From: Rhodococcus opacus
Lineage (GTDB): Bacteria > Actinomycetota > Actinomycetes > Mycobacteriales > Mycobacteriaceae
Direction of reading: 5' to 3'
Length of the DNA stretch: 64,000 bases
Assembly (NCBI RefSeq): GCF_012396235.1
Contig: NZ_JAAXPA010000005.1
Location: forward strand, 62,001-126,000
Shown: positions 1 to 7,479 of the stretch, in pieces
Layout of the letters: every line of letters begins with the position of its first letter
How positions within the stretch are numbered: the first letter of the stretch is position 1
Notes under the pieces: generated by a model
The model's input: only the letters and a program-made list of their open reading frames with translations
Told to the model about the DNA's origin: nothing
The model's database searches: none
Program-made: the position numbers and the translations under genes

Positions 1-803
1 ACGGCCCGGACACCTTCGGCTACCGGTCCGCGGCGGGCGGCGCGCACAATCTCTTCAACCTGCACACCGATTTCGGTGAGGCCTGGCTCGGCCCGTACCT
101 GCACAAGGATGCCGGCGCCACATGGAGTTTCCTGGGCTTCGCGAAACCGGGCAGCCCGTGGGAGGAGCGGTTCGCCGCGGTCACCGACGTGCAGTCCGCG
201 CGGCAGACCGTCGTCGACTTCTACCGCGACTACTTCCCGCACGACGCCCCCGAGATCGAGCGGTTGCAGGTGATCGAGTCCGACCCGCACTCGTGGCTGA
301 GTGGGGCGGTCACCCCGACGGTGCGGCGCGCGGTCGGGACGACCAGGAGCGGCCACGTGGTCGCGGCGATCGGCGACACCGCGATCGCGTTCGATCCCCT
401 CGCCGGACAGGGAGCCCAGAACACCGCCGTGCAGGTGGCCGCGCTCGTCGAGGCGGCACGCGGGCACGACGGCGAGTTCACCGCCGACTGGTTGTCCGAG
501 CAGTTCGAGAAGCACTGGAACACACGGGGCCACGCGGCCGCCGAGGTCACCCGGCTGTTCCTCGGCGACCCGAAGTACGCGGTCCACGCCGAATTGCTGT
601 TCCCGGCGGCGACCGTGAGCGAACCCGTTGCCGCGGCCCTGTTCGGGTTCCTCTCCGAACCCGACACGCTGATCGGTATCGACACCCGGGAGGACGTTCT
701 CGCGTTCATCGCCGCCGCGGCCGGGGAACCTGCCGAGGACGTGCTGGCACGGTTCGCGCCGAGCGCTGGGTTCACCGCGTCACCTGCGGCGGCCCGAGCC
801 TAG
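1..803 (+). CDS. styA: Styrene/indole monooxygenase StyA-like, 3' part (left edge)
   Basis: FAD-dependent epoxidase component of a two-component styrene/indole monooxygenase. The reading frame is open to the left edge (first full codon at base 3), so roughly the last 267 residues are present of a family usually near 410. The late FAD-binding GD motif is visible in AAIGDTAIAFDPLAGQG, followed by the Gln/Asn-rich helix seen in this family; upstream stretches such as HNLFNLHTDFGEAW fit the substrate domain. Such enzymes use FADH2 supplied by a partner reductase (StyB), which is not in this window and may lie to the left. Styrene oxidation feeds phenylacetate, and a phenylacetate cluster begins near 60.6 kb, but the two are far apart. 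The family call is firm; styrene as substrate is inference (indole is possible). Confidence 0.8.
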   Translation, partial: GPDTFGYRSAAGGAHNLFNLHTDFGEAWLGPYLHKDAGATWSFLGFAKPGSPWEERFAAVTDVQSARQTVVDFYRDYFPHDAPEIERLQVIESDPHSWLSGAVTPTVRRAVGTTRSGHVVAAIGDTAIAFDPLAGQGAQNTAVQVAALVEAARGHDGEFTADWLSEQFEKHWNTRGHAAAEVTRLFLGDPKYAVHAELLFPAATVSEPVAAALFGFLSEPDTLIGIDTREDVLAFIAAAAGEPAEDVLARFAPSAGFTASPAAARA

Positions 804-870
804 GCAACTCCTCGCTGTTCCCACACGATGACCCGGCGCCGGTGGTGGTGGTCGTATCGGCATCGACTCC

Positions 871-1473
871 TCACCCGGCGCCTGTGGGGCCCGTTCCGGG
901 GCGGTCCTGCTGTTCGCGACGGCGTCGGGCGCGAAAGTTCGCCACGTTGACGCGGTTTCCGCACACCTGGGGCATGCAGAACCGGCGCCGGCCCGCCCGG
1001 CTGGTGTCGACGAAAATTCCGTTGCACGAAGGGGATTCGCACGACCGGAACCGGTTCGGTCCTAGCGAAGCCACGGTTCCGAGCAGGCCCGTTCCGATGA
1101 CGACGGCCAGGTCGTCGGCGAGGGCCGACTCGGGTGCGGTCTCGAGGTGCCACGTCCATGTGCCGTCGTGGCGCCCGAGGAAGGGGGCGGTGCGGGCCAC
1201 GCGCAGGAGTTGGTTGGCCCCGTCGACGATCGCCTCTTCGTTCGGCGCGGCCACGATGTCGCGCACGCGTGTTCGCAACGCACGAACCTCGTCCAGATCG
1301 GCGCCGGTCGCCGGCCGGTCGCCGGGGACGATGCCGTGCTCGGTGAGGAAAGCATGCAGCGACTCGCCGTCGGTGAGGGCGTCACCGGTCGCGACGAGCA
1401 CCTCCGGGGCGGTGAGGACGAGCGCCGTCGCCACCGATGCCCCGAAAGTGTAATCGGTGAAAGTCAGTTGCAT
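871..1473 (-). CDS. CGNR zinc-finger (ABATE-domain) transcriptional regulator
   Basis: Predicted DNA-binding protein of 200 residues. The N-terminal two thirds fit the ABATE (stress-response, DUF1470) domain. The C-terminus carries the zinc finger with cysteines in CESPSCNG, FCMPQVCGNR and the CGNR signature itself, followed by a basic tail (ANFRARRRRE). It is transcribed divergently from the hydrolase at 1543, and the 69-bp gap between the two starts holds a perfect inverted repeat (1494-1526), its most likely binding site. The usual idea for this family is that the N-domain senses a small ligand. It probably controls the divergent hydrolase and itself; a link to the upstream monooxygenase is possible but not shown. 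Confidence 0.85.
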   Translation of the reverse strand: MQLTFTDYTFGASVATALVLTAPEVLVATGDALTDGESLHAFLTEHGIVPGDRPATGADLDEVRALRTRVRDIVAAPNEEAIVDGANQLLRVARTAPFLGRHDGTWTWHLETAPESALADDLAVVIGTGLLGTVASLGPNRFRSCESPSCNGIFVDTSRAGRRRFCMPQVCGNRVNVANFRARRRREQQDRPGTGPTGAG

Positions 1474-1493
1474 CGCTTACGTCCTCCGTCTAG

Positions 1494-1526
1494 CGTAATG
1501 GTTACCAAGCCAGTTTAACCATTACG
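1494..1526. promoter_or_regulatory. 11-bp perfect inverted repeat between divergent genes
   Basis: CGTAATGGTTA at 1494-1504 and its exact reverse complement TAACCATTACG at 1516-1526 are separated by 11 bases, putting the arm centres 22 bp (about two helical turns) apart. It lies in the 69-bp gap between the CGNR regulator and the hydrolase and must overlap one or both promoters. An operator for the CGNR protein is the simplest reading. Confidence 0.7.
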
Positions 1527-1542
1527 TCTCGGGAGGATGATC

Positions 1543-2397
1543 ATGACTCGACAGCAGATCGCCAACACGGTCGACACCGACCGGTGGCGCCTGCCCGACC
1601 GGCTCACGGTGGACGGCGCCACCGTCGCGGCCGGAGTCTTCGGCGACGGCCCGCCCGTCGTTCTCGTGCACGGCACGCCCTCGTCGTCGTATCTGTGGCG
1701 CGCGGTGATTCCCCGCCTCGCCGAGCAGAACACGGTATACGTCTGGGACCTTCCGGGCTACGGTGACTCGCCACCGGTTCCCGGCGAGCCGGTGGCGATC
1801 CGCACGCACGCGCGCGTGCTCGCCCGGCTGGTCGAGCATTGGGGACTCGAGCGGCCTGTGCTGGTCGGCCACGACATCGGTGCGGCAACGGTGCTCCGGG
1901 CACACCTCGTCGAGGGAGTCCCGGTCCGGCGCATCGCCCTCCTCGACGCGGCGGTGCTCTCACCGTGGGTGACGCCGGTGGCGCAGCACATGCAACGCCA
2001 CCTCGACGTGTACCGCACGATGCCGACGCACATCTTCCAGCGGATCACCGAGGCCCACCTCGACACCGCGACCCGTCGTCGGCTGCCGGCGTCCGTCGCG
2101 GAGGCCTACCTCGGTCCTTTCGCGGGCGCGAGCGGGCAGCAGCGTTACCTCGACCAGGTCCAATATTTCGACGAACGCGACACCGCCGACGTCGTCGAGA
2201 AACTCGGCACCGTGAAGGTGCCGGTGCAGATCGTGTGGGGTGCGGACGACGAATGGCTGGACCGGTCGTTCGCCGACGATCTCGCGCGCCGCATCCCCGG
2301 GGCGCGAGCGACGCTCGTGCCCGGTGCCGGGCACTTCCTCACCGAGGACGAGCCCGCCCTCGTGGCGCAGGCTCTCGCCGACTTCCTCGCGCAGTGA
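1543..2397 (+). CDS. Alpha/beta hydrolase, epoxide hydrolase/haloalkane dehalogenase type
   Basis: Soluble hydrolase of 284 residues. Visible elements: oxyanion-side HGTPSSSYLW near residue 45, nucleophile elbow VGHDIG with Asp at about 111 (Asp rather than Ser is typical of epoxide hydrolases and haloalkane dehalogenases), candidate acid Asp in WGADDEW near 235, and catalytic His in GAGHF near 264. The start at 1543 is preferred over the ATG at 1537, because GGAGG (1532-1536) abuts the latter but sits 6 bases from the former. The gene is divergent from the CGNR regulator and convergent with the broken LysR gene. Given the epoxide-forming monooxygenase next door, epoxide hydrolysis is an attractive but unproven role; dehalogenation is the alternative. 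Confidence 0.85.
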   Translation: MTRQQIANTVDTDRWRLPDRLTVDGATVAAGVFGDGPPVVLVHGTPSSSYLWRAVIPRLAEQNTVYVWDLPGYGDSPPVPGEPVAIRTHARVLARLVEHWGLERPVLVGHDIGAATVLRAHLVEGVPVRRIALLDAAVLSPWVTPVAQHMQRHLDVYRTMPTHIFQRITEAHLDTATRRRLPASVAEAYLGPFAGASGQQRYLDQVQYFDERDTADVVEKLGTVKVPVQIVWGADDEWLDRSFADDLARRIPGARATLVPGAGHFLTEDEPALVAQALADFLAQ

Positions 2398-2406
2398 ACG
2401 CCGGTG

Positions 2407-3018
2407 TCACGGTCGGTCGGGCGTGTGCAGTGGGTCGGCGATCGTGATCTCCGCCGTCGGCGTCAGGACGTTTCGGTGGTAGTCGGAGATCGAATCGACG
2501 AGTGCCGACACTGCGGGCGCGGCGAAGTGTTCGGGATCCCAGCCCGCATAGAGGGTGACGGCGAGGATGCCTTCGGGGATCTGAATCGGCACGCGGATGA
2601 GGTTGAAGAGGGGTTGATCGGTCAGTACAGCAACCCCCTGGCCCGATGCGGCGAGTGCTCTGGCCACAGATGTCACTGACACAACCCGGGGGTCGACGTA
2701 GGCGAGGCCTTGGCCGGCGGTGGCGGTGTCGAATGCGAGTCGGGCAGCGTTGTTGCGGTGCATCAGGATGAGCGATTCTCGAACGAGGTCGGCTAAGGCG
2801 ACTTGGGTCTGTCCGGCCAGGGGATGTTCCGGTGATGCCAGCGCGCACACCGGGGCGCGGCCGATGACTCGGGTCTCCATCGACCCGGGTGGAGGGAACG
2901 TCGAGATGCCGATGTCGGCATCTCCGCGCTGGACCACGTCGTACACGGTGCGGGTGTCCCGCTCGATGATGTCGTTCAGTCCTGACCTCAGGTATCGACG
3001 TCGCGGTACGCGAGCCAT
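2407..3018 (-). pseudogene. LysR-family regulator lacking its HTH domain
   Basis: The 203 codons match only the substrate-binding half of a LysR-type regulator: VYDVVQRGDADIGIS, an EHPLAG segment, and the C-terminal beta/alpha lobes. Family members are about 300 residues with a winged-HTH in the first 60; here roughly the first 100 residues are absent. Only about 150 bp separate this frame from the divergent CoA ligase, and that space is filled by the ligase promoter, so the HTH cannot be recovered nearby. It is probably a decayed regulator truncated when the ligase module was placed beside it. An expressed effector-binding fragment cannot be excluded. Confidence 0.75.
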
Positions 3019-3091
3019 TAGCTGTCTTGCCCCAGAGGGCGGTCATTCGGCATTCGCTGCAAGTCGGCGGGAATTCCAGAACCGTAGGACT

Positions 3092-3113
3092 AGCGAACGT
3101 ACGTACGCCTAAC
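3092..3113. promoter_or_regulatory. Candidate regulon operator, site A (acyl-CoA ligase)
   Basis: AGCGAACG-TACGTA-CGCCTAAC: left half and the CG-N6-CG core resemble the palindrome at 5775-5796, the right half is weak. It lies 57 bp upstream of the CoA-ligase start, between it and the broken LysR gene. Confidence 0.5.
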
Positions 3114-3137
3114 GTAGTGTTGAAGACCACAGCAACA

Positions 3138-3159
3138 CTTGTACGGCTCTTGTACGGCT
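3138..3159 (+). repeat. Tandem 11-bp direct repeat before the ligase RBS
   Basis: CTTGTACGGCT occurs twice back to back (3138-3148 and 3149-3159), immediately before the AAGGAG ribosome-binding site of the CoA ligase. It would lie in the 5' leader or the promoter. It may be a slippage duplication; function unknown. Confidence 0.6.
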
Positions 3160-3169
3160 AAGGAGAACG

Positions 3170-4696
3170 ATGTTTACTCTCGTCGACGCTATTCGTCGCA
3201 ACGAGCGGCTGGTGCCCCAACGCGAAGCGATCTTCGACGGTACGCGCCGGCTCACCCATGGAGAACTCGCAGACCGGGCGTGGCGGATTGCCGCCGGCCT
3301 TCGGGCGCAGGGTGTCAAACCCGGTGACACCGTCGGCGTGCTGGCGGGCAACACCGCCTTCGGCATCGAAACCTTCCTGGGAATCGTCGCCGCCGGCGCC
3401 GCCTTTGTCCCATACAACTGGCGATGGGCAACCGAGGAGCTGGCCCACGGCATCAACGAGACCGGCGCCCGTGTCGTACTCGTCGGCGATGGCTTCGACG
3501 CCGCCATCGCGGAGGTCCTGGCCGGTGATGACCTCGAAGCGCCGGTCGCCGTGGTGCACGAGGGGGACGAATTCGATCACCTGCTGCGATCGGAACCGAT
3601 CAAGGATGTGCCGGTTCAAGCATCGGATGCTGCCTGCATCCTGTTCACCGGCGGCACCACCGGCTTCTCCAAGGGGGTCGTGCTCTCGCACTCGGCGATC
3701 CTGACCAACGCAGTCAACGAAATCGCCGACTGCCGGATCGGTGGCCGCCCGAACGATCGCGGCCTGGTCGTCACCCCGCTCTTCCACTCCGCCGCACTGC
3801 TGTGCTGGTTCCTGCCCCATTACGTCACGGGGAACAGCTCGGTCCTCGTCCACAAATTCGTGGAAGAGGAGATCGCGGACCTCGTCGCCCGCGAGTCGAT
3901 CACCAACATGTTCCTCGTGCCCAACATGATCCGGCGCATGCTCAAGTCGGGCACGTTCGACACCGATGGGTTCCGCAACAATTTCAAGGCTCTCCACACC
4001 GGTGCCGGGTTGCTGCGCATGCCGGACAAGCTGGCAGTGTCGGCACTGATCCCGGACGTCGACCTGTTCTTCCGCTACGGCCTCACCGAAGCCGGGCCGA
4101 TGGTCACCCGTTTGCTCCCGCAGGACATGCTCCGGCCGGAGATCGACGGCTCGATCGGCACCGAATACCTCCTCACCGAGGTCGAGTTGCGTGATCTCTA
4201 CGACGGTGCCCCGACCGCGGTGGGAGAGATCGGAGAGATCTGCGTCCGCGGCCCCAATCTGATGACCGGATACTTCGGTCGACCGGAGGCCACCAAGGAG
4301 GTGCTCGACAACGGGTGGCTGCGTACCGGTGACCTGGCGGTTCGCGACGAAAATGGCTACCTGTACTTCCGCGACCGGGCCAAGGACATGATCAAGACAG
4401 GTGGCGAGAACGTGTACAGCTCGGAGATCGAGCAGTTGCTCCACACGCACCCGGCTGTCATGGAAGCCGCCGTCCTCGGCGTGCCGAGTGAGGAGTGGGA
4501 CGAGGAAGTGCGAGCGGTGATCGCCGTTCGGCCGGGTCAGACCGTCACGGAGACGGAGATCGCCACGTTCCTGCGCAAGCACTTGGCTGGATACAAGGTC
4601 CCGAAGATGATCGCGCTCGTGGGCCCGAACGCCCTGCCGATGAATCCCAGCGGCAAGATTGTCAAAACCAACATCCGGGCGACGATGGGCTGGTGA
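3170..4696 (+). CDS. Acyl-CoA synthetase (class I adenylate-forming)
   Basis: ATP-dependent ligase of 508 residues that activates a carboxylic acid to its acyl-CoA via an acyl-adenylate. The family core motifs are all present: P-loop FTGGTTGFSKG (about 159-169), RYGLTEA, GWLRTGD, GGENVYSSEIE and the C-terminal NPSGKIVK with the catalytic Lys. Start supported by AAGGAG 5 bases upstream. It is monocistronic or forms a unit with the TetR gene downstream (108-bp gap). A variant of the shared operator (site A) precedes it, so it probably supplies the CoA-activation step of the 3-36 kb pathway. Substrate cannot be told from sequence; fatty, aryl or terpenoid acids are all possible. Confidence 0.9.
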   Translation: MFTLVDAIRRNERLVPQREAIFDGTRRLTHGELADRAWRIAAGLRAQGVKPGDTVGVLAGNTAFGIETFLGIVAAGAAFVPYNWRWATEELAHGINETGARVVLVGDGFDAAIAEVLAGDDLEAPVAVVHEGDEFDHLLRSEPIKDVPVQASDAACILFTGGTTGFSKGVVLSHSAILTNAVNEIADCRIGGRPNDRGLVVTPLFHSAALLCWFLPHYVTGNSSVLVHKFVEEEIADLVARESITNMFLVPNMIRRMLKSGTFDTDGFRNNFKALHTGAGLLRMPDKLAVSALIPDVDLFFRYGLTEAGPMVTRLLPQDMLRPEIDGSIGTEYLLTEVELRDLYDGAPTAVGEIGEICVRGPNLMTGYFGRPEATKEVLDNGWLRTGDLAVRDENGYLYFRDRAKDMIKTGGENVYSSEIEQLLHTHPAVMEAAVLGVPSEEWDEEVRAVIAVRPGQTVTETEIATFLRKHLAGYKVPKMIALVGPNALPMNPSGKIVKTNIRATMGW

Positions 4697-4724
4697 CAAC
4701 CGTGCCGACAATCAGCGAGAATAC

Positions 4725-4746
4725 GATCGACTAACGTACGATTGTT
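4725..4746. promoter_or_regulatory. Candidate regulon operator, site B (TetR gene)
   Basis: GATCGACT-AACGTA-CGATTGTT. Its right half is the reverse complement of AACAATCG, the half-site found at 12481, 18915 and 33086. It lies 58 bp before the TetR start, as expected for autoregulation. Confidence 0.5.
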
Positions 4747-4804
4747 CCTGAGACCGCTTGCCGGCCCCTTCGGGGACCGTCCAATTTACCTCGGAGGGGG
4801 CACA

Positions 4805-5416
4805 GTGACGCGAGCAACCCGGGTGACGCGCGGCGGCGCGCGCACCAACGTCGCTATACGGGAGGCCGCGGCCAGCCTGTTCTACGAGCACGGCTACGAG
4901 GCCACGTCGCTGCGCACCGTTGCGAGCGAGGTCGGCATCCAGGTCGGCAGCCTCTACAACCACATCAGCGGCAAAGAAGAATTGCTGACCGACATCATGG
5001 TGTCGGTCATGGACGAACTCCTCGAAGCCGTGAACAAAGCGCTCGTCAGCGTCGATGGGAGTGCGCTGGACCGGTTCAAGGCGGCGGTCGACTGCCACAT
5101 CCGCTATCACGCGGAGCATGCGCGGGAGACGTTCATCGGCAATACCGAGCTCCGGGCACTGAGCGACGGAGACTTGGAGTTGGTCCTCGCCAAGCGTGCC
5201 GAGTACGAGCGCCTGCTGCAGAAACTCATCAAGGATGTGGCCAAGGAAACCGGCGCGGACATCCTCGATGCCAAATTGCAGACGTACTCGATACTGGCTC
5301 AGGGTGCGCACGTCTCGTCCTGGTACAAGCCTGGCGGCCCGAAGTCGCTCGACAAGGTCGTCAACACCTACATCAAGATGGCGCTGCGCCAGCTCGGCGT
5401 CGAGAACGCCGCCTGA
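4805..5416 (+). CDS. TetR-family regulator, candidate master of the catabolic regulon
   Basis: DNA-binding repressor of 203 residues. The N-terminal HTH is clear: IREAAASLFYEHGYEATSLR, then VASEVGIQVGSLYNHISGKEELL, the classic TetR recognition helix region at about residues 35-60. The rest is helical, as expected for the ligand and dimerisation domain. GTG start chosen because GGAGGGGG precedes it by 7 bases; an ATG at 4742 would place the operator half-site inside the coding region. It is the only intact TetR gene in the window and carries a copy of the half-site upstream, which makes it the best candidate for the repeated 22-bp operator. The inducer is unknown; CoA thioesters are common ligands for catabolic TetR proteins. 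Confidence 0.85.
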   Translation: MTRATRVTRGGARTNVAIREAAASLFYEHGYEATSLRTVASEVGIQVGSLYNHISGKEELLTDIMVSVMDELLEAVNKALVSVDGSALDRFKAAVDCHIRYHAEHARETFIGNTELRALSDGDLELVLAKRAEYERLLQKLIKDVAKETGADILDAKLQTYSILAQGAHVSSWYKPGGPKSLDKVVNTYIKMALRQLGVENAA

Positions 5417-5433
5417 CCCGACCGTATATCCGT

Positions 5434-5473
5434 TCAGCCCGCGCCCGGGGCGCCAGCCCGGGGTGCGGGCTGA
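5434..5473 (+). terminator. Hairpin after the TetR gene
   Basis: TCAGCCCGC (5434-5442) pairs with GCGGGCTGA (5465-5473), with a GC-rich inner region; 18 bp past the TetR stop. No long T-run, which is common for actinobacterial terminators. Confidence 0.55.
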
Positions 5474-5774
5474 CAACTTTGGTGACACACCCAACGAATG
5501 CCCCGGAGCGGTGGGTGGCGAGGATATCGCTGGATGCACGGCAGCGCGGTGCGTGGTTGCGGGCGTCCCCGATCGATGGCTACGGCCGCGCACGCACGTG
5601 GGATCGCTGCGCTGTTCGTCCCGTTGTCTCGGTAATGTTTTCGCGGAGAATGCTTCCCGGACTCTGTTGATCTTTTTGTGGTGCCCGTCTGCCGCAATGG
5701 TGCATGCAGCGGGCCCTCGTCTCACCCGGCACGCATGGTTGACATTTGCTGTCGCTCACATCACACTCTAATTA
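5474..5774. other. Non-coding gap before the first mycofactocin-type SDR
   Basis: I see no convincing gene here; the reading frames that cross it have no recognisable motif or ribosome-binding site. The right end merges with the SDR promoter. Confidence 0.5.
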
Positions 5775-5796
5775 AACAAACGCACGTACGTTTGTT
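5775..5796. promoter_or_regulatory. Best regulon operator, site D (mycofactocin-type SDR)
   Basis: AACAAACG-CACGTA-CGTTTGTT: the two 8-base arms are exact reverse complements with a 6-base spacer, 52 bp before the SDR start. This is the reference form; all other candidate sites are described relative to it. Confidence 0.8.
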
Positions 5797-5847
5797 GGTT
5801 GCTCCGCCGACATCGGCAGGGTCGTACATCGAGAGATTGGAAACTCA

Positions 5848-6690
5848 ATGAGCCGCTTGGAGGGCAAGGTCGCCCTGATTACCGGGGCCGCACGCGGCCA
5901 GGGCCGTTCACACGCACTGGGGCTGGCCAAAGAGGGCGCTGACATCATCGCCATCGACATCGCCGACCAGATCGGCAGTGTGCCGTACCCGATGGCGTCG
6001 CTCGACGACCTGAAGGAAACGGCGCGACTGGTCGAGGAGCTGGGCCGCCGCGTCGTCATCGCGCAGGCCGACGTGCGCAACCTGAAGCAGATGGAGGCTG
6101 CGGTCGCCGACGGCCTCGCCGAGTTCGGCCGTATCGACATCGTCTGCGCCAACGCAGGCATCATCTCGGCCAACAAGGTCCTGGACCTGACCGAAGAGCA
6201 GTGGAACGACATGATCGACACCAACCTGACCGGTGTCTTCCACACCGTCAAGGCCGCGGTGCCGAACATGGTCGAGCGGGGCGAAGGTGGCTCGGTCATC
6301 TTTACCGGATCGACGTCGAGCTTGAATGGTTACCCGAACGTCGGCCACTACGTCACCGCCAAGCACGGCATCGTCGGACTGATGCACACCCTCGCGAACG
6401 AGCTGGGCCCCAAGGGGATCCGTGTCAATGCGGTCCATCCGACGAACGTCAACACCAAGCTCTTGCAGAACGAAACCTTCTACGGACTCTTCCGTCCGGA
6501 CCTCGCGCACCCGACGCTCGAGGACTCCCGCGACGCGTTCGCCACGATGCACTCGCTCCCGAACATCCCGTGGGTCGAACCCATCGACATCACCAACGCT
6601 GTGCTCTTCCTGGCCTCGGACGAGTCGCGGTACATCACCGGAATCAACCTGCCCATCGACGCCGGCGCAAGTCAGAAGGTCGGCGGCTAG
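5848..6690 (+). CDS. Mycofactocin-coupled SDR (carveol dehydrogenase-like)
   Basis: NAD(P)-type short-chain dehydrogenase of 280 residues. It has the cofactor motif TGAARGQGRSHAL (residues about 12-24), NAG at about 100, and the catalytic pair in YVTAKHG. The GAARGQGRSHA signature, the extra acidic loop after the second strand and the C-terminal FLASDESRYITG are typical of the mycofactocin-associated SDR family, which includes Rhodococcus carveol dehydrogenase and keeps its nicotinamide cofactor tightly bound. Predicted role: alcohol-to-ketone oxidation at the entry of the pathway. It is single-gene, with the best operator copy upstream and a strong terminator downstream. A paralogue is at 24628. 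The substrate is inferred only from the family (secondary or cyclic alcohol). Confidence 0.9.
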   Translation: MSRLEGKVALITGAARGQGRSHALGLAKEGADIIAIDIADQIGSVPYPMASLDDLKETARLVEELGRRVVIAQADVRNLKQMEAAVADGLAEFGRIDIVCANAGIISANKVLDLTEEQWNDMIDTNLTGVFHTVKAAVPNMVERGEGGSVIFTGSTSSLNGYPNVGHYVTAKHGIVGLMHTLANELGPKGIRVNAVHPTNVNTKLLQNETFYGLFRPDLAHPTLEDSRDAFATMHSLPNIPWVEPIDITNAVLFLASDESRYITGINLPIDAGASQKVGG

Positions 6691-6739
6691 AAGCCGTCGG
6701 ATTCCGTGGCCGATCCAAGTCTGGCCGCGGGACCATCCC

Positions 6740-6791
6740 CACTGCCCCTTCACCCGAGACGTTTCCGTCGCGGGTGAAGGGGCAGTGGTTT
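6740..6791 (+). terminator. Strong intrinsic terminator after the SDR
   Basis: A perfect 17-bp stem (6740-6756 with 6771-6787), 14-base loop, followed by GTTTT. It ends the SDR transcript and separates it from the convergent WhiB gene. Confidence 0.85.
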
Positions 6792-6817
6792 TGCGCTGCG
6801 TGTCTTCTCGCCTCTGC

Positions 6818-7357
6818 TCAGTGAGGGTGCCTCATACGTGCCCGATGGCCGGTGCAGGTGATTCGTCGGACTGTGTCGGGATCACGCACGTCCTCGACGT
6901 ACACGGCGGGCGACCGCGCGTCCTCCCTGCTGGCCGACCTCTGTTCGAGAGACGTTCCTGCGGACTCGCCGGATTCGATGACTCTCGGTGCGTCGTAGTG
7001 GGTGGCCGTGACCGTTCTACCTCGTGACGTGCTCGGGTCCGGCGCGGTTCGAGGGTCCGGTGGCGCGACGCACTCCCCGGGCCGGGACGCGAGGCGGGTA
7101 CGTCTGGTCTGGCGGGCGCGCTCGTTTTCGGACATGCCACCCCAGATGCCGTAAGCCTCGGTGGCGGTGAGGGCGTGGGTGCGGCATTCGGCGAGCACGG
7201 GGCAGTCCTGGCAGATCGGTTTGGCGGCGTGCTCACGCTGGGCGCGGACGTTGCCGCGTTCACCGTCGGGGGAGAAGAACCTCTCGGTGTCGGTGCCGAG
7301 ACAGGAGGCGCGGTGCTGCCAGTCCCGGTCGATGTGGTGGTTCGAATGATCAGGCAC
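6818..7357 (-). CDS. WhiB-family iron-sulfur regulator with long tail
   Basis: Redox- or NO-sensing [4Fe-4S] transcription factor family of actinobacteria. From the GTG at 7357 the four cluster cysteines fall at residues 19, 49, 52 and 58 (C-x29-C-x2-C-x5-C), followed by the GIWGG turn at 70-74 and the basic segment ERARQTRRTR. Most WhiB proteins are 80-130 residues; this frame gives 179, with about 90 extra residues rich in Arg, Ser and Asp that match nothing I know, so the tail may be a frame-shifted or read-through end. The start is the only one close to the domain; no clear Shine-Dalgarno is seen. It could coordinate redox state with catabolism, but it has no copy of the shared operator. 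Confidence 0.8.
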   Translation of the reverse strand: MPDHSNHHIDRDWQHRASCLGTDTERFFSPDGERGNVRAQREHAAKPICQDCPVLAECRTHALTATEAYGIWGGMSENERARQTRRTRLASRPGECVAPPDPRTAPDPSTSRGRTVTATHYDAPRVIESGESAGTSLEQRSASREDARSPAVYVEDVRDPDTVRRITCTGHRARMRHPH

Positions 7358-7407
7358 TGCGGGGTAGGTCGCTTTCGGAGTCGAAGGTTGACTTGACCGA
7401 CGGAAGG

Positions 7408-7452
7408 CACCCGGATCCCGGGCCCTCGTCGTGAGGGCCCGGGATCCGGGTG
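7408..7452 (-). terminator. 20-bp perfect hairpin downstream of the carboxylase operon
   Basis: 7408-7427 and 7433-7452 are exact reverse complements with a 5-base loop. It lies 27 bp past the stop of the SDR at 7480, so it most likely ends the 12395-7480 operon. There is no T-run. Confidence 0.75.
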
Positions 7453-7479
7453 CTGAAAGTGAATGGCGAGGACGCGGCG

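Noticed and set aside
122-1453. 443-codon plus-strand frame across the StyA end and the CGNR gene
   Set aside because: Arg-rich out-of-frame translation; both real genes explain the region.
3158-4711. 517-codon minus-strand frame opposite the CoA ligase
   Set aside because: The plus strand shows all adenylate-forming motifs; the antisense product is a shadow.
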